Shown here piece after piece: positions 8,085 to 14,564 of a stretch of DNA of 22,721 bases. This DNA is from an uncultured Actinomyces sp. GTDB taxonomy: Bacteria > Actinomycetota > Actinomycetes > Actinomycetales > Actinomycetaceae. The stretch spans positions 1 through 22,721 of the forward strand of contig CAJZDJ010000025.1 in assembly GCA_915063485.1 (NCBI GenBank), given 5' to 3'. The notes beneath the pieces are model-generated. The model saw only the letters and a list, made by a program, of their open reading frames with translations. It had not been told where the DNA came from and searched no databases. Within the stretch, counting starts at the first letter, position 1. Each line of letters begins with the position of its first letter. The translations under genes were made by a program, and so were the position numbers.

Positions 8085-9465
8085 AAAGGTTACGTAGCGG
8101 GGTGATTAGGGCATCGTCGACGGCGGCCAGGGCAGTTGCTTCTTGACCATCTGGAATGTTGTTAAGCACCACTGAGAAGCTAAGTTCGCGCCCCGAAGCA
8201 GTGACGATAGTGCCGGTCAGGGAACGCACACCTGACAGCGAGCCGGTCTTGGCACGCACCCAACCAGCAGCGGAAGTGTTGTTAAAGCGGTTCTTCAAAG
8301 TGCCGCTATAGGCCGAAACCGGCAGGTCACTGAGCAGTGTGCGACCGTTACCCACCCCGTCTTTACCGGCGGCGCGGGTCATGATGGTGGCCAGCAGGTT
8401 GGGGCTGACCTGGTTTTTTACACTCAGGCCCGAGCAGTCATCCATGGTTACCCCGGAAATGTCGTAACCGTCTTTTTTGAGCTGGGCCAGTACGGCCTTG
8501 GTGGCGCCGCTAAAGTCTGCGGTTTGTCCCCCGGCCACGGCCACAAGCCGGCCTTCTACCTCAGTCATGGTGTTGTCTGAGGTGGTTAGTGATACGCCCA
8601 GGATTTCTGCCAGGGTGGCGCTGTCTACTGCGGACACCTTGGCGGAGTTGGCGCCGCGCTGGGCGCGAGTGGGCTGGCCTAGCACGCCGATACCAGCGTT
8701 TTTGAGGTGGGTGATGAACACCGTGGTGGCTTCCATGGCTGGGTCTGCCGGGTAGGGGCCGCCGTAGTGGCTGGTTACGTCAATCATTAGCGGCTGCACC
8801 TGGGTGGCCCAGGAGCTGTATTCACTGTCCCAGCTGGGGTGCCAGGTGGCGCCGGTAAATAGGGTGTCATCTAGGGTCACGTTTACGCTGGTTACGCCCT
8901 TGGCTTTGAGGGCAGCTGCGGTTGAGCGGGCTAGGTCGCCTAGTCCGGCGTGTCCGACGACGGAGTTAGCGTCTCCCTTATCTGCAGCTAAGAGCACATC
9001 TCCCCCACCCACCAGGGTTAGGGTGGAGCCTTCTAGATAGGTGCTGGTTTGTACGCGGTGGCTGGCTCCCAGGGCGCTAAGTGCAGCTGCGGCAGTCAAA
9101 ACTTTGTGGCTGGAGGCCGGCACCATGGCGGAGTTAGCGTTGGTGGAAGCAATGTCTTTGCCGGTTAAGGAGTCTTTAACCACTACCCCAACGGTGCCCC
9201 CAGACATGGCTGGGTTGGAGGTAAGGGAAGTGATCAGTGACTGTACCTGCGAAGTTTCAGGGATAGGCGCATTAGTGTTTAACGCCGTGACGCTAGAGGC
9301 GGCGGGAGCGATGCCAGACGCCGTCGGGAACGCGCGGGGAGAGATATCCACGCTAGCGGCGGTGACAAACCCAGGTACCACGTCCAGAGCGTCAAACAGC
9401 GTGTAGTACCCGCCGGCTACCAGTAAGGTAGCCACGCTGAGCGAGGCTGCAACCAATTTACGCAT
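8083..9465 (-). CDS. dacB: D-alanyl-D-alanine carboxypeptidase/endopeptidase, PBP4 type (peptidase S13)
   Basis: This secreted penicillin-binding protein trims or hydrolyses D-Ala-containing peptidoglycan peptides. The 460 residues start with a hydrophobic segment (about 4-20) serving as signal peptide or anchor. The three active-site motifs of the serine penicillin-recognising fold are present: SxxK as SSHK (118-121), SxN as SDN (296-298) and KTG (406-408). The long insertion between the first and second motifs, with GGGDVLL and DDTLFTG, is the S13 hallmark. The ATG at 9465 follows a weak GGAAAT site. In related actinobacteria dacB lies between ppa and tilS–hpt; here the transporter and regulator genes separate it from ppa, and tilS is missing on the other side. 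Confidence 0.92.
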   Translation of the reverse strand: MRKLVAASLSVATLLVAGGYYTLFDALDVVPGFVTAASVDISPRAFPTASGIAPAASSVTALNTNAPIPETSQVQSLITSLTSNPAMSGGTVGVVVKDSLTGKDIASTNANSAMVPASSHKVLTAAAALSALGASHRVQTSTYLEGSTLTLVGGGDVLLAADKGDANSVVGHAGLGDLARSTAAALKAKGVTSVNVTLDDTLFTGATWHPSWDSEYSSWATQVQPLMIDVTSHYGGPYPADPAMEATTVFITHLKNAGIGVLGQPTRAQRGANSAKVSAVDSATLAEILGVSLTTSDNTMTEVEGRLVAVAGGQTADFSGATKAVLAQLKKDGYDISGVTMDDCSGLSVKNQVSPNLLATIMTRAAGKDGVGNGRTLLSDLPVSAYSGTLKNRFNNTSAAGWVRAKTGSLSGVRSLTGTIVTASGRELSFSVVLNNIPDGQEATALAAVDDALITPLRNL

Positions 9466-9561
9466 GCTGTTATTTCCATTCTTGCAGGCAGGCCGAAATA
9501 AGTTTGTGGACGCCGTGGGGAGTCGAGCGACTACTGGGTTTAAGAGCGATTACGGCAGATC

Positions 9562-9573
9562 GAGGCTAACCTC
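9562..9573. promoter_or_regulatory. Small inverted repeat upstream of dacB
   Basis: GAGG-CTAA-CCTC is an interrupted palindrome about 100 bases upstream of the dacB start. Its minus-strand core AGGTTAGCCT resembles half of the DtxR/IdeR iron box, but the other half does not match. The remainder of 9466-9768 is gene-free; a TATATA stretch near 9621 could serve a dacB promoter, but no -35 partner is clear. Confidence 0.2.
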
Positions 9574-9768
9574 AACCCCAGCGATAGCCGCCCTCAAGGT
9601 AAGGATATCGTCTTCACCCTATATATGTGCCAACGCGCCGCATAAAACTGCTGCCTTACACAGCCACTTGCCAAACCAGCCCGCAAAATTGACCCGCCGA
9701 ACCGGCCCACCAAGACAGTTGTCGGACCATCCTGGCACTAAGTGTTGCGTGCATCATTAACCAAGCAG

Positions 9769-9797
9769 TTACCACACCAGACAAAGAGGAGTATTGT
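9769..9797 (+). promoter_or_regulatory. Candidate promoter of the efflux operon
   Basis: TTACCA (9769-9774) and TATTGT (9792-9797) are separated by exactly 17 bases; each matches its sigma-70 consensus at four of six positions. The -10 element overlaps the first copy of a direct repeat, as expected for a repressible promoter. Inference from sequence only. Confidence 0.35.
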
Positions 9798-9823
9798 TTC
9801 ACCTAAAGATAACGTTGTTTCAC
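9794..9823 (+). repeat. Direct repeat TTGTTTCAC, candidate operator
   Basis: TTGTTTCAC occurs at 9794-9802 and again at 9815-9823, start to start 21 bases, about two helical turns. The pair lies between the candidate -10 element and the transporter start codon (9841), whose ribosome binding site AGAGGA is at 9826-9831. It is a natural position for the TetR-family protein encoded downstream to bind, although TetR operators are more often palindromic. Confidence 0.4.
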
Positions 9824-9840
9824 ATTAGAGGAACATCAAT

Positions 9841-11388
9841 ATGCAATCTATGCAGTCACTGCCAGCTAGCTCCAGCACGCAGAGCAGACCGCAGTCCGCA
9901 AACAAATGGGTAGCGCTCACTGCGCTATGCCTGGTGGTGTTGCTAGTTGTAATGGACAACACCATCGTCAATGTGGCGATCCCTACGCTAAGTGAGGCCC
10001 TAAACGCCTCGTCCACAGATTTGCAATGGGTGGTAGATGCCTACACCTTGTCTTTTGCTGCTCTGCTACTTCCGGCCGGAAAACTAAGTGACCGCTGGGG
10101 ACGTAGACGGATGCTACTGATCGGCTTGGTGGGATTCACCCTATTCTCCGCCGGCGCCGCCTTTTCCTGGGCTTTATGGCAGTTGGTAGCACTGCGCGTG
10201 GCGCTAGGAGTCAGCGCTGCCATGATCTATCCGGCAACCTTGTCGCTGATCATCGTTATCTTTGAAAATTCCAAATATCGTAGCTTAGCTGTTGGCCTAT
10301 GGGCGGCCACATCCGGTGTAGGTATCGCTTTAGGGCCTATCATCGGCGGTATCTTGCTAGAGCACTACGCCTGGAATTCCATTTTCTGGGTGTGTGCAGT
10401 TATTGGCGTAGTGGCCTTGGCTTGCATTGCGACAGCAGTGCCAGAGTCACGGACATTCCACAGCGAAAAATTCGATTTCCCCGGCACAGTACTGTCAGTT
10501 ACCGGTGTAGGGCTGCTAGTGTGGGCAATTATTGAGCGCCCAACTTATGGCTGGCTGTCTTGGCAGGTTATTGGCGGCATTTGCGTATCCCTACTCGTAT
10601 TGGCAATGTTTGCGGCAGTTGAGTGGCGCACGCCAGCTCCCCTCATTGACGTTTCACTCTTCCGCCGCGCCATATTCACCAGCAGTACCTGCGCAATTTG
10701 CATCGCTTTCTTCTGCTTGTTTGGATTCATCTTTATCACCACCCAATGGTTCCAGGCTTTACGTGGCTACAGCGCACTAAAAACCGCCTTGTCAACCTTG
10801 CCTTTCGCAGTAGTTATGGCTGCTGTGGCCCCGCTTGCTACACAGCTAGCTAAACGTTTTGGGCACCGCGTGGTGGTAACAGCAGGACTAGTTTTCCTTT
10901 CAGCAAGCATGTTTGTGGTTACGCAAGTTGGCGCCCACTGCAACTATTGGTTGGCGGTTGTGCCAACTATGGCGCTTATGGCGGCCGGCATTGCCCTGGT
11001 TCAAGGGCCCGCAACAGATGCTTTAATGAGCACGGTTCCAGAAAGCTCAACCGGCGCGGCTTCAGCAGTAAATGACACAATCCGCGAGATTGGCGGCACT
11101 TTGGGCGTGGCCGTTATGGGATCCGCAATTGTCTCGGTCTATCCCGACAAGCTCGCAGATGCCTTGTCTAGCCTGCATATCCCAGCTGCTGTAACAAAAG
11201 CTGCTCAAGATTCTGTGATGGCAGCGCATTCAATACTGCCGCATTTACCAGTAGCCATCCGCCACAGCGCACAGCAAGCTATCGAAACTAGTTTCATGAG
11301 CGCCACACACGCTGCCTGCTGGATTACTTCTGGCCTGTCTCTAGCATTTGCCCTACTGTGCTGGCTCACTTTGCCCAAACACAACTAA
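9841..11388 (+). CDS. MFS drug-type efflux transporter, DHA2 (14-helix) family
   Basis: This 515-residue membrane protein should export small, probably toxic, compounds by proton antiport. MDNTIVNVAIPTL in helix 1 is motif D1, GKLSDRWGRRRMLLIG is the loop motif A between helices 2 and 3, and GVGIALGPIIGG in helix 5 is the antiporter motif C. Length and an estimated 14 hydrophobic segments fit the EmrB/QacA (DHA2) branch; substrates cannot be read from sequence. A polar N-terminus of about 22 residues precedes helix 1. The ATG at 9841 has AGAGGA nine bases upstream. It is followed 91 bp later by a TetR regulator on the same strand. Base composition looks more A/T-rich than its neighbours: hand counts of lines at 10021, 10681 and 11161 give 53, 43 and 48 percent GC against 57 and 70 percent in sampled lines of ftsH and ppdK. 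That hints at acquisition. Confidence 0.9.
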   Translation: MQSMQSLPASSSTQSRPQSANKWVALTALCLVVLLVVMDNTIVNVAIPTLSEALNASSTDLQWVVDAYTLSFAALLLPAGKLSDRWGRRRMLLIGLVGFTLFSAGAAFSWALWQLVALRVALGVSAAMIYPATLSLIIVIFENSKYRSLAVGLWAATSGVGIALGPIIGGILLEHYAWNSIFWVCAVIGVVALACIATAVPESRTFHSEKFDFPGTVLSVTGVGLLVWAIIERPTYGWLSWQVIGGICVSLLVLAMFAAVEWRTPAPLIDVSLFRRAIFTSSTCAICIAFFCLFGFIFITTQWFQALRGYSALKTALSTLPFAVVMAAVAPLATQLAKRFGHRVVVTAGLVFLSASMFVVTQVGAHCNYWLAVVPTMALMAAGIALVQGPATDALMSTVPESSTGAASAVNDTIREIGGTLGVAVMGSAIVSVYPDKLADALSSLHIPAAVTKAAQDSVMAAHSILPHLPVAIRHSAQQAIETSFMSATHAACWITSGLSLAFALLCWLTLPKHN

Positions 11389-11479
11389 AGCATTCTTCCG
11401 CAGTAGAAAGAAATATCTATCATGAGTACCGATATGACAAATCACTGCTAGCTGGCACAGCGCCCCGGAGAAGCAACTA

Positions 11480-12058
11480 ATGGATAACCAGAAAAAGAAC
11501 CAGCGCACCCCCACCGCTGAAATCAGGGGGCTCATACTTGATGCTTCAAAACGGATCATCGAAGAAGATGGCTATGAGGCTTTCACTATCCGGCTGCTAT
11601 CAGAAAAAGCCGGGGTGTCCCCCGCTAGCATCTACCGTCATATCGGTGACAAGCAAGCTGTCATTAACACTCTCATAGATGAGAGCTTTCTTCAGCTGCG
11701 CGAAAAGCTTTTACGCGTCACCACCACAGATCCCCTGCAACGCCTATATGACGCAGGCATGGTCTACCGTCAGCACGCTAAAGCATCGCCTGGAGTCTAT
11801 GCCCTGCTGTGGCGTTGGCATGCTGGCGCTAGCGCCCAGGCCTGTCTGGACTCTATGACAGAGCTAGTACGCTACGGCCAGGTTGCCGGAAAGATCCGTA
11901 AAGATGAGCCTGGTTTAATCGCTTGGTCTATCTGGTCTGCTGTACACGGCTTCGTCCAGTTCGAGACCCGCCCTGAGCATGACAGCCCTGTCAACGACGA
12001 CGACGCGGCTTATTCTTTCTTACTCCAGCTGCTCATTCGCGGCCTTAGCCTCACTTGA
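11480..12058 (+). CDS. TetR/AcrR family transcriptional regulator with WHG-type C-terminal domain
   Basis: The 192-residue protein has an N-terminal TetR DNA-binding domain: the helix-turn-helix is LSEKAGVSPASIYRHIGDKQ (residues 40-59). The C-terminal ligand-binding part contains AWSIWSAVHGFVQFE, which resembles the W..HG signature of the TetR WHG domain. Such proteins usually repress an adjacent transporter and release DNA on binding the transported compound, so control of the efflux gene upstream and of itself is likely by inference. The ATG at 11480 follows CGGAGAAG. The 91-bp gap after the transporter holds a nine-codon ATG frame (11422-11451) that is probably chance. No terminator is evident after its stop. 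Confidence 0.9.
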   Translation: MDNQKKNQRTPTAEIRGLILDASKRIIEEDGYEAFTIRLLSEKAGVSPASIYRHIGDKQAVINTLIDESFLQLREKLLRVTTTDPLQRLYDAGMVYRQHAKASPGVYALLWRWHAGASAQACLDSMTELVRYGQVAGKIRKDEPGLIAWSIWSAVHGFVQFETRPEHDSPVNDDDAAYSFLLQLLIRGLSLT

Positions 12059-12112
12059 CCTTAAGAGAATCGCAAAGATTTGCCCAAACCCTGCGCCAAT
12101 GAGTCAAACTAG

Positions 12113-12121
12113 TGCTATACA
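12113..12121 (+). promoter_or_regulatory. Candidate extended -10 promoter of ppa
   Basis: TGC-TATACA matches an extended -10 element about 110 bases before the ppa start. No good -35 hexamer is seen at the usual distance. Tentative. Confidence 0.25.
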
Positions 12122-12229
12122 CAGTTCTAGGACCAAACGGCCCTACCATCGGCAGGCTGGCTTGAGTAAACGCACCCGTTGCAAGCCCAAAACATGTCCT
12201 GGCTTTGCGGGGCGAGGAAGGAGCTCAAA

Positions 12230-12721
12230 ATGGAATTCGATGTAACCATTGAGATCCCCAAGGGTAACCGTAATAAATACGAGATTGACCATGAGACCGG
12301 CCGTATTCGCCTGGACCGCATGTTGTTCACGTCCACCCGTTACCCCGACGACTACGGCTTTATTGACGACACCCTGGGTGAGGATGGCGACCCGCTAGAC
12401 GCCCTAGTGCTACTAGAAGAACCCACTTTCCCTGGCTGCGTGATTCGCTGCCGCGCACTGGGCATGTTCCGTATGCGCGATGAAAAGGGCGGCGACGACA
12501 AGGTTCTGTGCGTGCCCGCAGCTGACCAGCGTGCTTCTTGGCGTACCGACATTGAGGACGTCAGTGAGTTCCACCGTCTAGAAATCCAGCACTTCTTTGA
12601 GGTTTACAAGGATCTAGAGCCGGGCAAGAGCGTAGAGGGCGCCCACTGGGTAGGCCGTGAAGAAGCTGAGGCAGAAATTCGCCGCTCCTTCACCCGCCTG
12701 CGTGAGCAAGAAGGCCACTAA
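12230..12721 (+). CDS. ppa: Inorganic pyrophosphatase, family I
   Basis: The enzyme hydrolyses pyrophosphate to two phosphates in the cytoplasm, pulling nucleotide and macromolecule synthesis forward. The start is the ATG at 12230, preceded by AAGGAG at proper spacing; an upstream in-frame ATG at 12179 adds 17 residues unlike the family. The 163-residue product matches usual length. It contains [12 protein letters not shown], the active-site signature [15 protein letters not shown] with its metal-binding aspartates, and the [13 protein letters not shown] strand that precedes it. C-terminal [20 protein letters not shown] is also typical. In related genomes ppa stands divergent from and next to dacB; here the efflux pair lies between them. 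It ends at a strong hairpin terminator. Confidence 0.95.
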   Translation: MEFDVTIEIPKGNRNKYEIDHETGRIRLDRMLFTSTRYPDDYGFIDDTLGEDGDPLDALVLLEEPTFPGCVIRCRALGMFRMRDEKGGDDKVLCVPAADQRASWRTDIEDVSEFHRLEIQHFFEVYKDLEPGKSVEGAHWVGREEAEAEIRRSFTRLREQEGH

Positions 12722-12761
12722 TCCCCACCCCAATCCCATTTTCCTTGAGCTTGTAAATAAA

Positions 12762-12793
12762 ACTGTCCCCCTGGCCGTGGCCAGGGGGACAGT
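12762..12793. terminator. Strong bidirectional terminator between ppa and the NlpC/P60 gene
   Basis: A perfect 15-bp inverted repeat (ACTGTCCCCCTGGCC at 12762-12776 and its complement at 12779-12793) has a minimal loop. On the plus strand ACTTTTACTTT follows, serving ppa; on the minus strand TTTTATTTA follows, serving the convergent NlpC/P60 gene. Confidence 0.9.
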
Positions 12794-12801
12794 ACTTTTA
12801 C

Positions 12802-12891
12802 TTTGTAGACGCGCGGTTTAAGGTTGCAGGTCTCATTTGCCGCCTACAAGTTTATGGTTACGCGCGCGGCGCGAGCACAGCGTTTGTAGAC
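12802..12891. repeat. TTTGTAGAC direct repeat downstream of the NlpC/P60 gene
   Basis: TTTGTAGAC occurs at 12802-12810 and 12883-12891, immediately outside the NlpC/P60 stop codon, with an inverted CTACAA core at about 12844-12849 between them. No function is evident; short repeats like this may be chance. Confidence 0.25.
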
Positions 12892-14316
12892 TCACAGGCG
12901 CACAGCGTAAGGCATGATGCCTGAGTAGCGCACGCCGGTTACGCGCACCGGCACACCAAAGGTGGGTGCCTCAATCATCTGGTCATTACCCAGGTAGATG
13001 GCCACGTGATAGATAGACCCAGCAGAGCCGTCAGAAGACCAGAAGATCAGGTCACCAGGCTGGACGGAGTCCAGTGAGACGTGGGTACCTTCCCAGTACT
13101 GGGCGCGTGAGGAGTGGGTCAGACTCACCCCGGCCGCTGCCCAGGAGAGCATGGCCAGACCAGAGCAGTCCACGCCAGAGTAGGACTCGCCGCCCCACAC
13201 ATAATCCACACCGATGAAGGTGTAAGCCTTGGCGATAGCCACATCCGCGCCACCAGAAGGGGCGGGAGTCGGGTCGGGTTCAGGTTCAGGATCCGGCTCA
13301 GGGGTGGGCGTGGGGCTGGGTGCCGGCTCAGGCGCAGGAGCTGGCTGGCTAGTTTCGCTGGGGCTGGGGGCCGGCTCAGGGGCAGTGGTCTGGCTTGGGG
13401 CCGGCTCAGGCGCGGCAGTTTGGCTGGGCTGAGGGTTCGGCTGGGCGGGGGTAGGCGAAGCGGTTTCCTTGGCCTTAGCCTCGTTCTGCTTTTCCTGCTC
13501 TTCCTTAGCCTTGGCCTGAGCGGCGGCCTGCTGAGCCTGCTTGCGAGCTTCCTCGTTCTTGCGGTTTTGCTCAGCCTGTTCAAGTTGTTCTTGGCGCTGG
13601 GTTTCCAGGGCCACTGTGGTGTTACGCTGAGCTGCCAGTTGGCTGATCAGGTTGGCACGCTGGCTGGTGGCCTGGCTTTGGGCGGCCTGAGCGGCGTTAG
13701 CAGCAGCTTGGGCAGCGTTCTTGGTTGCTTCAGTTTTTTGCGTGGCGGTGCGCTGAGCTGATTCTTTCTGCGCGGCAATGCCTTCCATAGTGGTGGCTAC
13801 CGATTGCAGAGCCTGCACTTTTTGCAGTTTTGCGTCAGTGTTTTCACCCGCACGGTCCAGCGCGGCCTTCTGGCTGGCAATGTCTCCCAGTGAGCGCCCG
13901 GTCAGGTAGGGGGAGACTATGTCAAAGGGGTTGCCGCCGTCCTGGTAGGTCTGTACGACGACGTCGGAGAGGCTTTTGCGGGCTTGGTGCGTCTGCTTGG
14001 TGGCAGCCGTGGCCTTGGCTCGCGCAGCGGCGGTGGCTGCCTTGGCTTTGTTTAGTGCATCAAGGGATTGCAGATAGTCCTCAGTGGCGATCTGGGCCTT
14101 CATGGTGGCGTTTTCAGTGTTGGCCTTGAGGGTGGCCAAACGTGCCTCCAAGGAAGCGATAGAAGCAGAAGTGCTAGCTTCCTTCTGCTTTGACTTGTTG
14201 ATGTCGTCTTGGCTGGGACCATCTGCGAAGGCCACGGGGTTTGCGGACAACACCATCGACGCCAGCACCACAGCAACCGTGCTGCGGAAGGCGCGTGATC
14301 GTTTGTTCTGACTCAC
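12892..14316 (-). CDS. Secreted NlpC/P60 peptidoglycan endopeptidase with coiled-coil N-terminus
   Basis: The 474-residue protein begins with a Sec signal peptide (positive start, hydrophobic core about 11-25, cleavage likely after AFA at 31). Residues about 35-270 are Ala/Gln/Lys/Glu-rich and predicted coiled coil, as in actinobacterial RipA/RipB-like hydrolases. Residues about 275-357 are a Pro/Ala/Glu-rich spacer with EPAPSQT-like repeats. The C-terminal NlpC/P60 domain (about 359-474) has the catalytic Cys in DCSGL (384) and His in YHVAIYLG (437), with PGDLIFW between them. It should cut stem peptides during wall remodelling or cell separation. The GTG at 14316 follows GGAG at close spacing. 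Substrate bond and role in division are inferred from the family; it lies alone, convergent with ppa. Confidence 0.92.
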   Translation of the reverse strand: MSQNKRSRAFRSTVAVVLASMVLSANPVAFADGPSQDDINKSKQKEASTSASIASLEARLATLKANTENATMKAQIATEDYLQSLDALNKAKAATAAARAKATAATKQTHQARKSLSDVVVQTYQDGGNPFDIVSPYLTGRSLGDIASQKAALDRAGENTDAKLQKVQALQSVATTMEGIAAQKESAQRTATQKTEATKNAAQAAANAAQAAQSQATSQRANLISQLAAQRNTTVALETQRQEQLEQAEQNRKNEEARKQAQQAAAQAKAKEEQEKQNEAKAKETASPTPAQPNPQPSQTAAPEPAPSQTTAPEPAPSPSETSQPAPAPEPAPSPTPTPEPDPEPEPDPTPAPSGGADVAIAKAYTFIGVDYVWGGESYSGVDCSGLAMLSWAAAGVSLTHSSRAQYWEGTHVSLDSVQPGDLIFWSSDGSAGSIYHVAIYLGNDQMIEAPTFGVPVRVTGVRYSGIMPYAVRL

Positions 14317-14348
14317 GAGGACTCCAATGACTAGGGATATTGAGCGAT

Positions 14349-14368
14349 GGCTGCGGGGTACAGCCCCG
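14349..14368 (-). promoter_or_regulatory. Two mutually exclusive small hairpins in the NlpC/P60 leader
   Basis: On the minus strand CGGGG-CTGTA-CCCCG and GGCTG-TACCCCG-CAGCC overlap, so only one can form at a time. They lie about 35-50 bases before the GTG start. Stems are only 5 bp. Upstream to about 14500 the leader is A/T-rich and probably contains the promoter, but I could not fix its hexamers. I looked for the ydaO (c-di-AMP) riboswitch often found before such genes and did not recognise it. Confidence 0.2.
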
Positions 14369-14501
14369 GTTTATTTAGCCCTAGATTAATGCCCTGGAGC
14401 CCCAAAGGAAACAGTTTCATCACAATTCACATAATCATCATTGTTATCAGTTTTAACATTCCTTCAAGATTCAATTATTATTTAGTGGTGTTTCGCACAA
14501 T

Positions 14502-14541
14502 TTGAGGGGTGACCCAAAAATCGGATCACCCCTCAATTTTT
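14502..14541 (+). terminator. Strong hairpin terminator downstream of the GH3 gene
   Basis: TTGAGGGGTGA (14502-14512) pairs with TCACCCCTCAA (14526-14536), with two further G/C pairs inside. TTTTT (14537-14541) follows on the plus strand. It is only about 25 bases after the minus-strand stop of the GH3 gene, where the minus-strand tail is ATTGTG. So its polarity suits a plus-strand transcript better than the adjacent gene, although it may act both ways. Confidence 0.75.
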
Positions 14542-14564
14542 CTAGTTACAGCCCAAAATGGCTG

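Noticed and set aside
9554..9580. DtxR/IdeR iron box upstream of dacB
   Set aside because: Only the central 10 bases match the 19-bp consensus; the second half does not, and dacB is not a typical iron-regulated gene.
9464..9760. Plus-strand 98-codon frame upstream of the transporter
   Set aside because: It overlaps the dacB start, has no ribosome binding site and no recognisable sequence; probably promoter DNA.
9794..9930. Leader peptide from a TTG at 9794 before the transporter
   Set aside because: AAAGAGGAG is only three bases from the TTG, the frame runs into the transporter gene and has no attenuator-like codon run or hairpin.
13229..13761. Long Gly/Leu-rich plus-strand frames opposite the NlpC/P60 gene
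   Set aside because: They are antisense shadows of the Pro/Ala/Glu-rich and coiled-coil coding repeats.
14317..14500. ydaO (c-di-AMP) riboswitch before the NlpC/P60 gene
   Set aside because: Such genes often carry it, but the conserved blocks were not recognisable; only short 5-bp hairpins are present.
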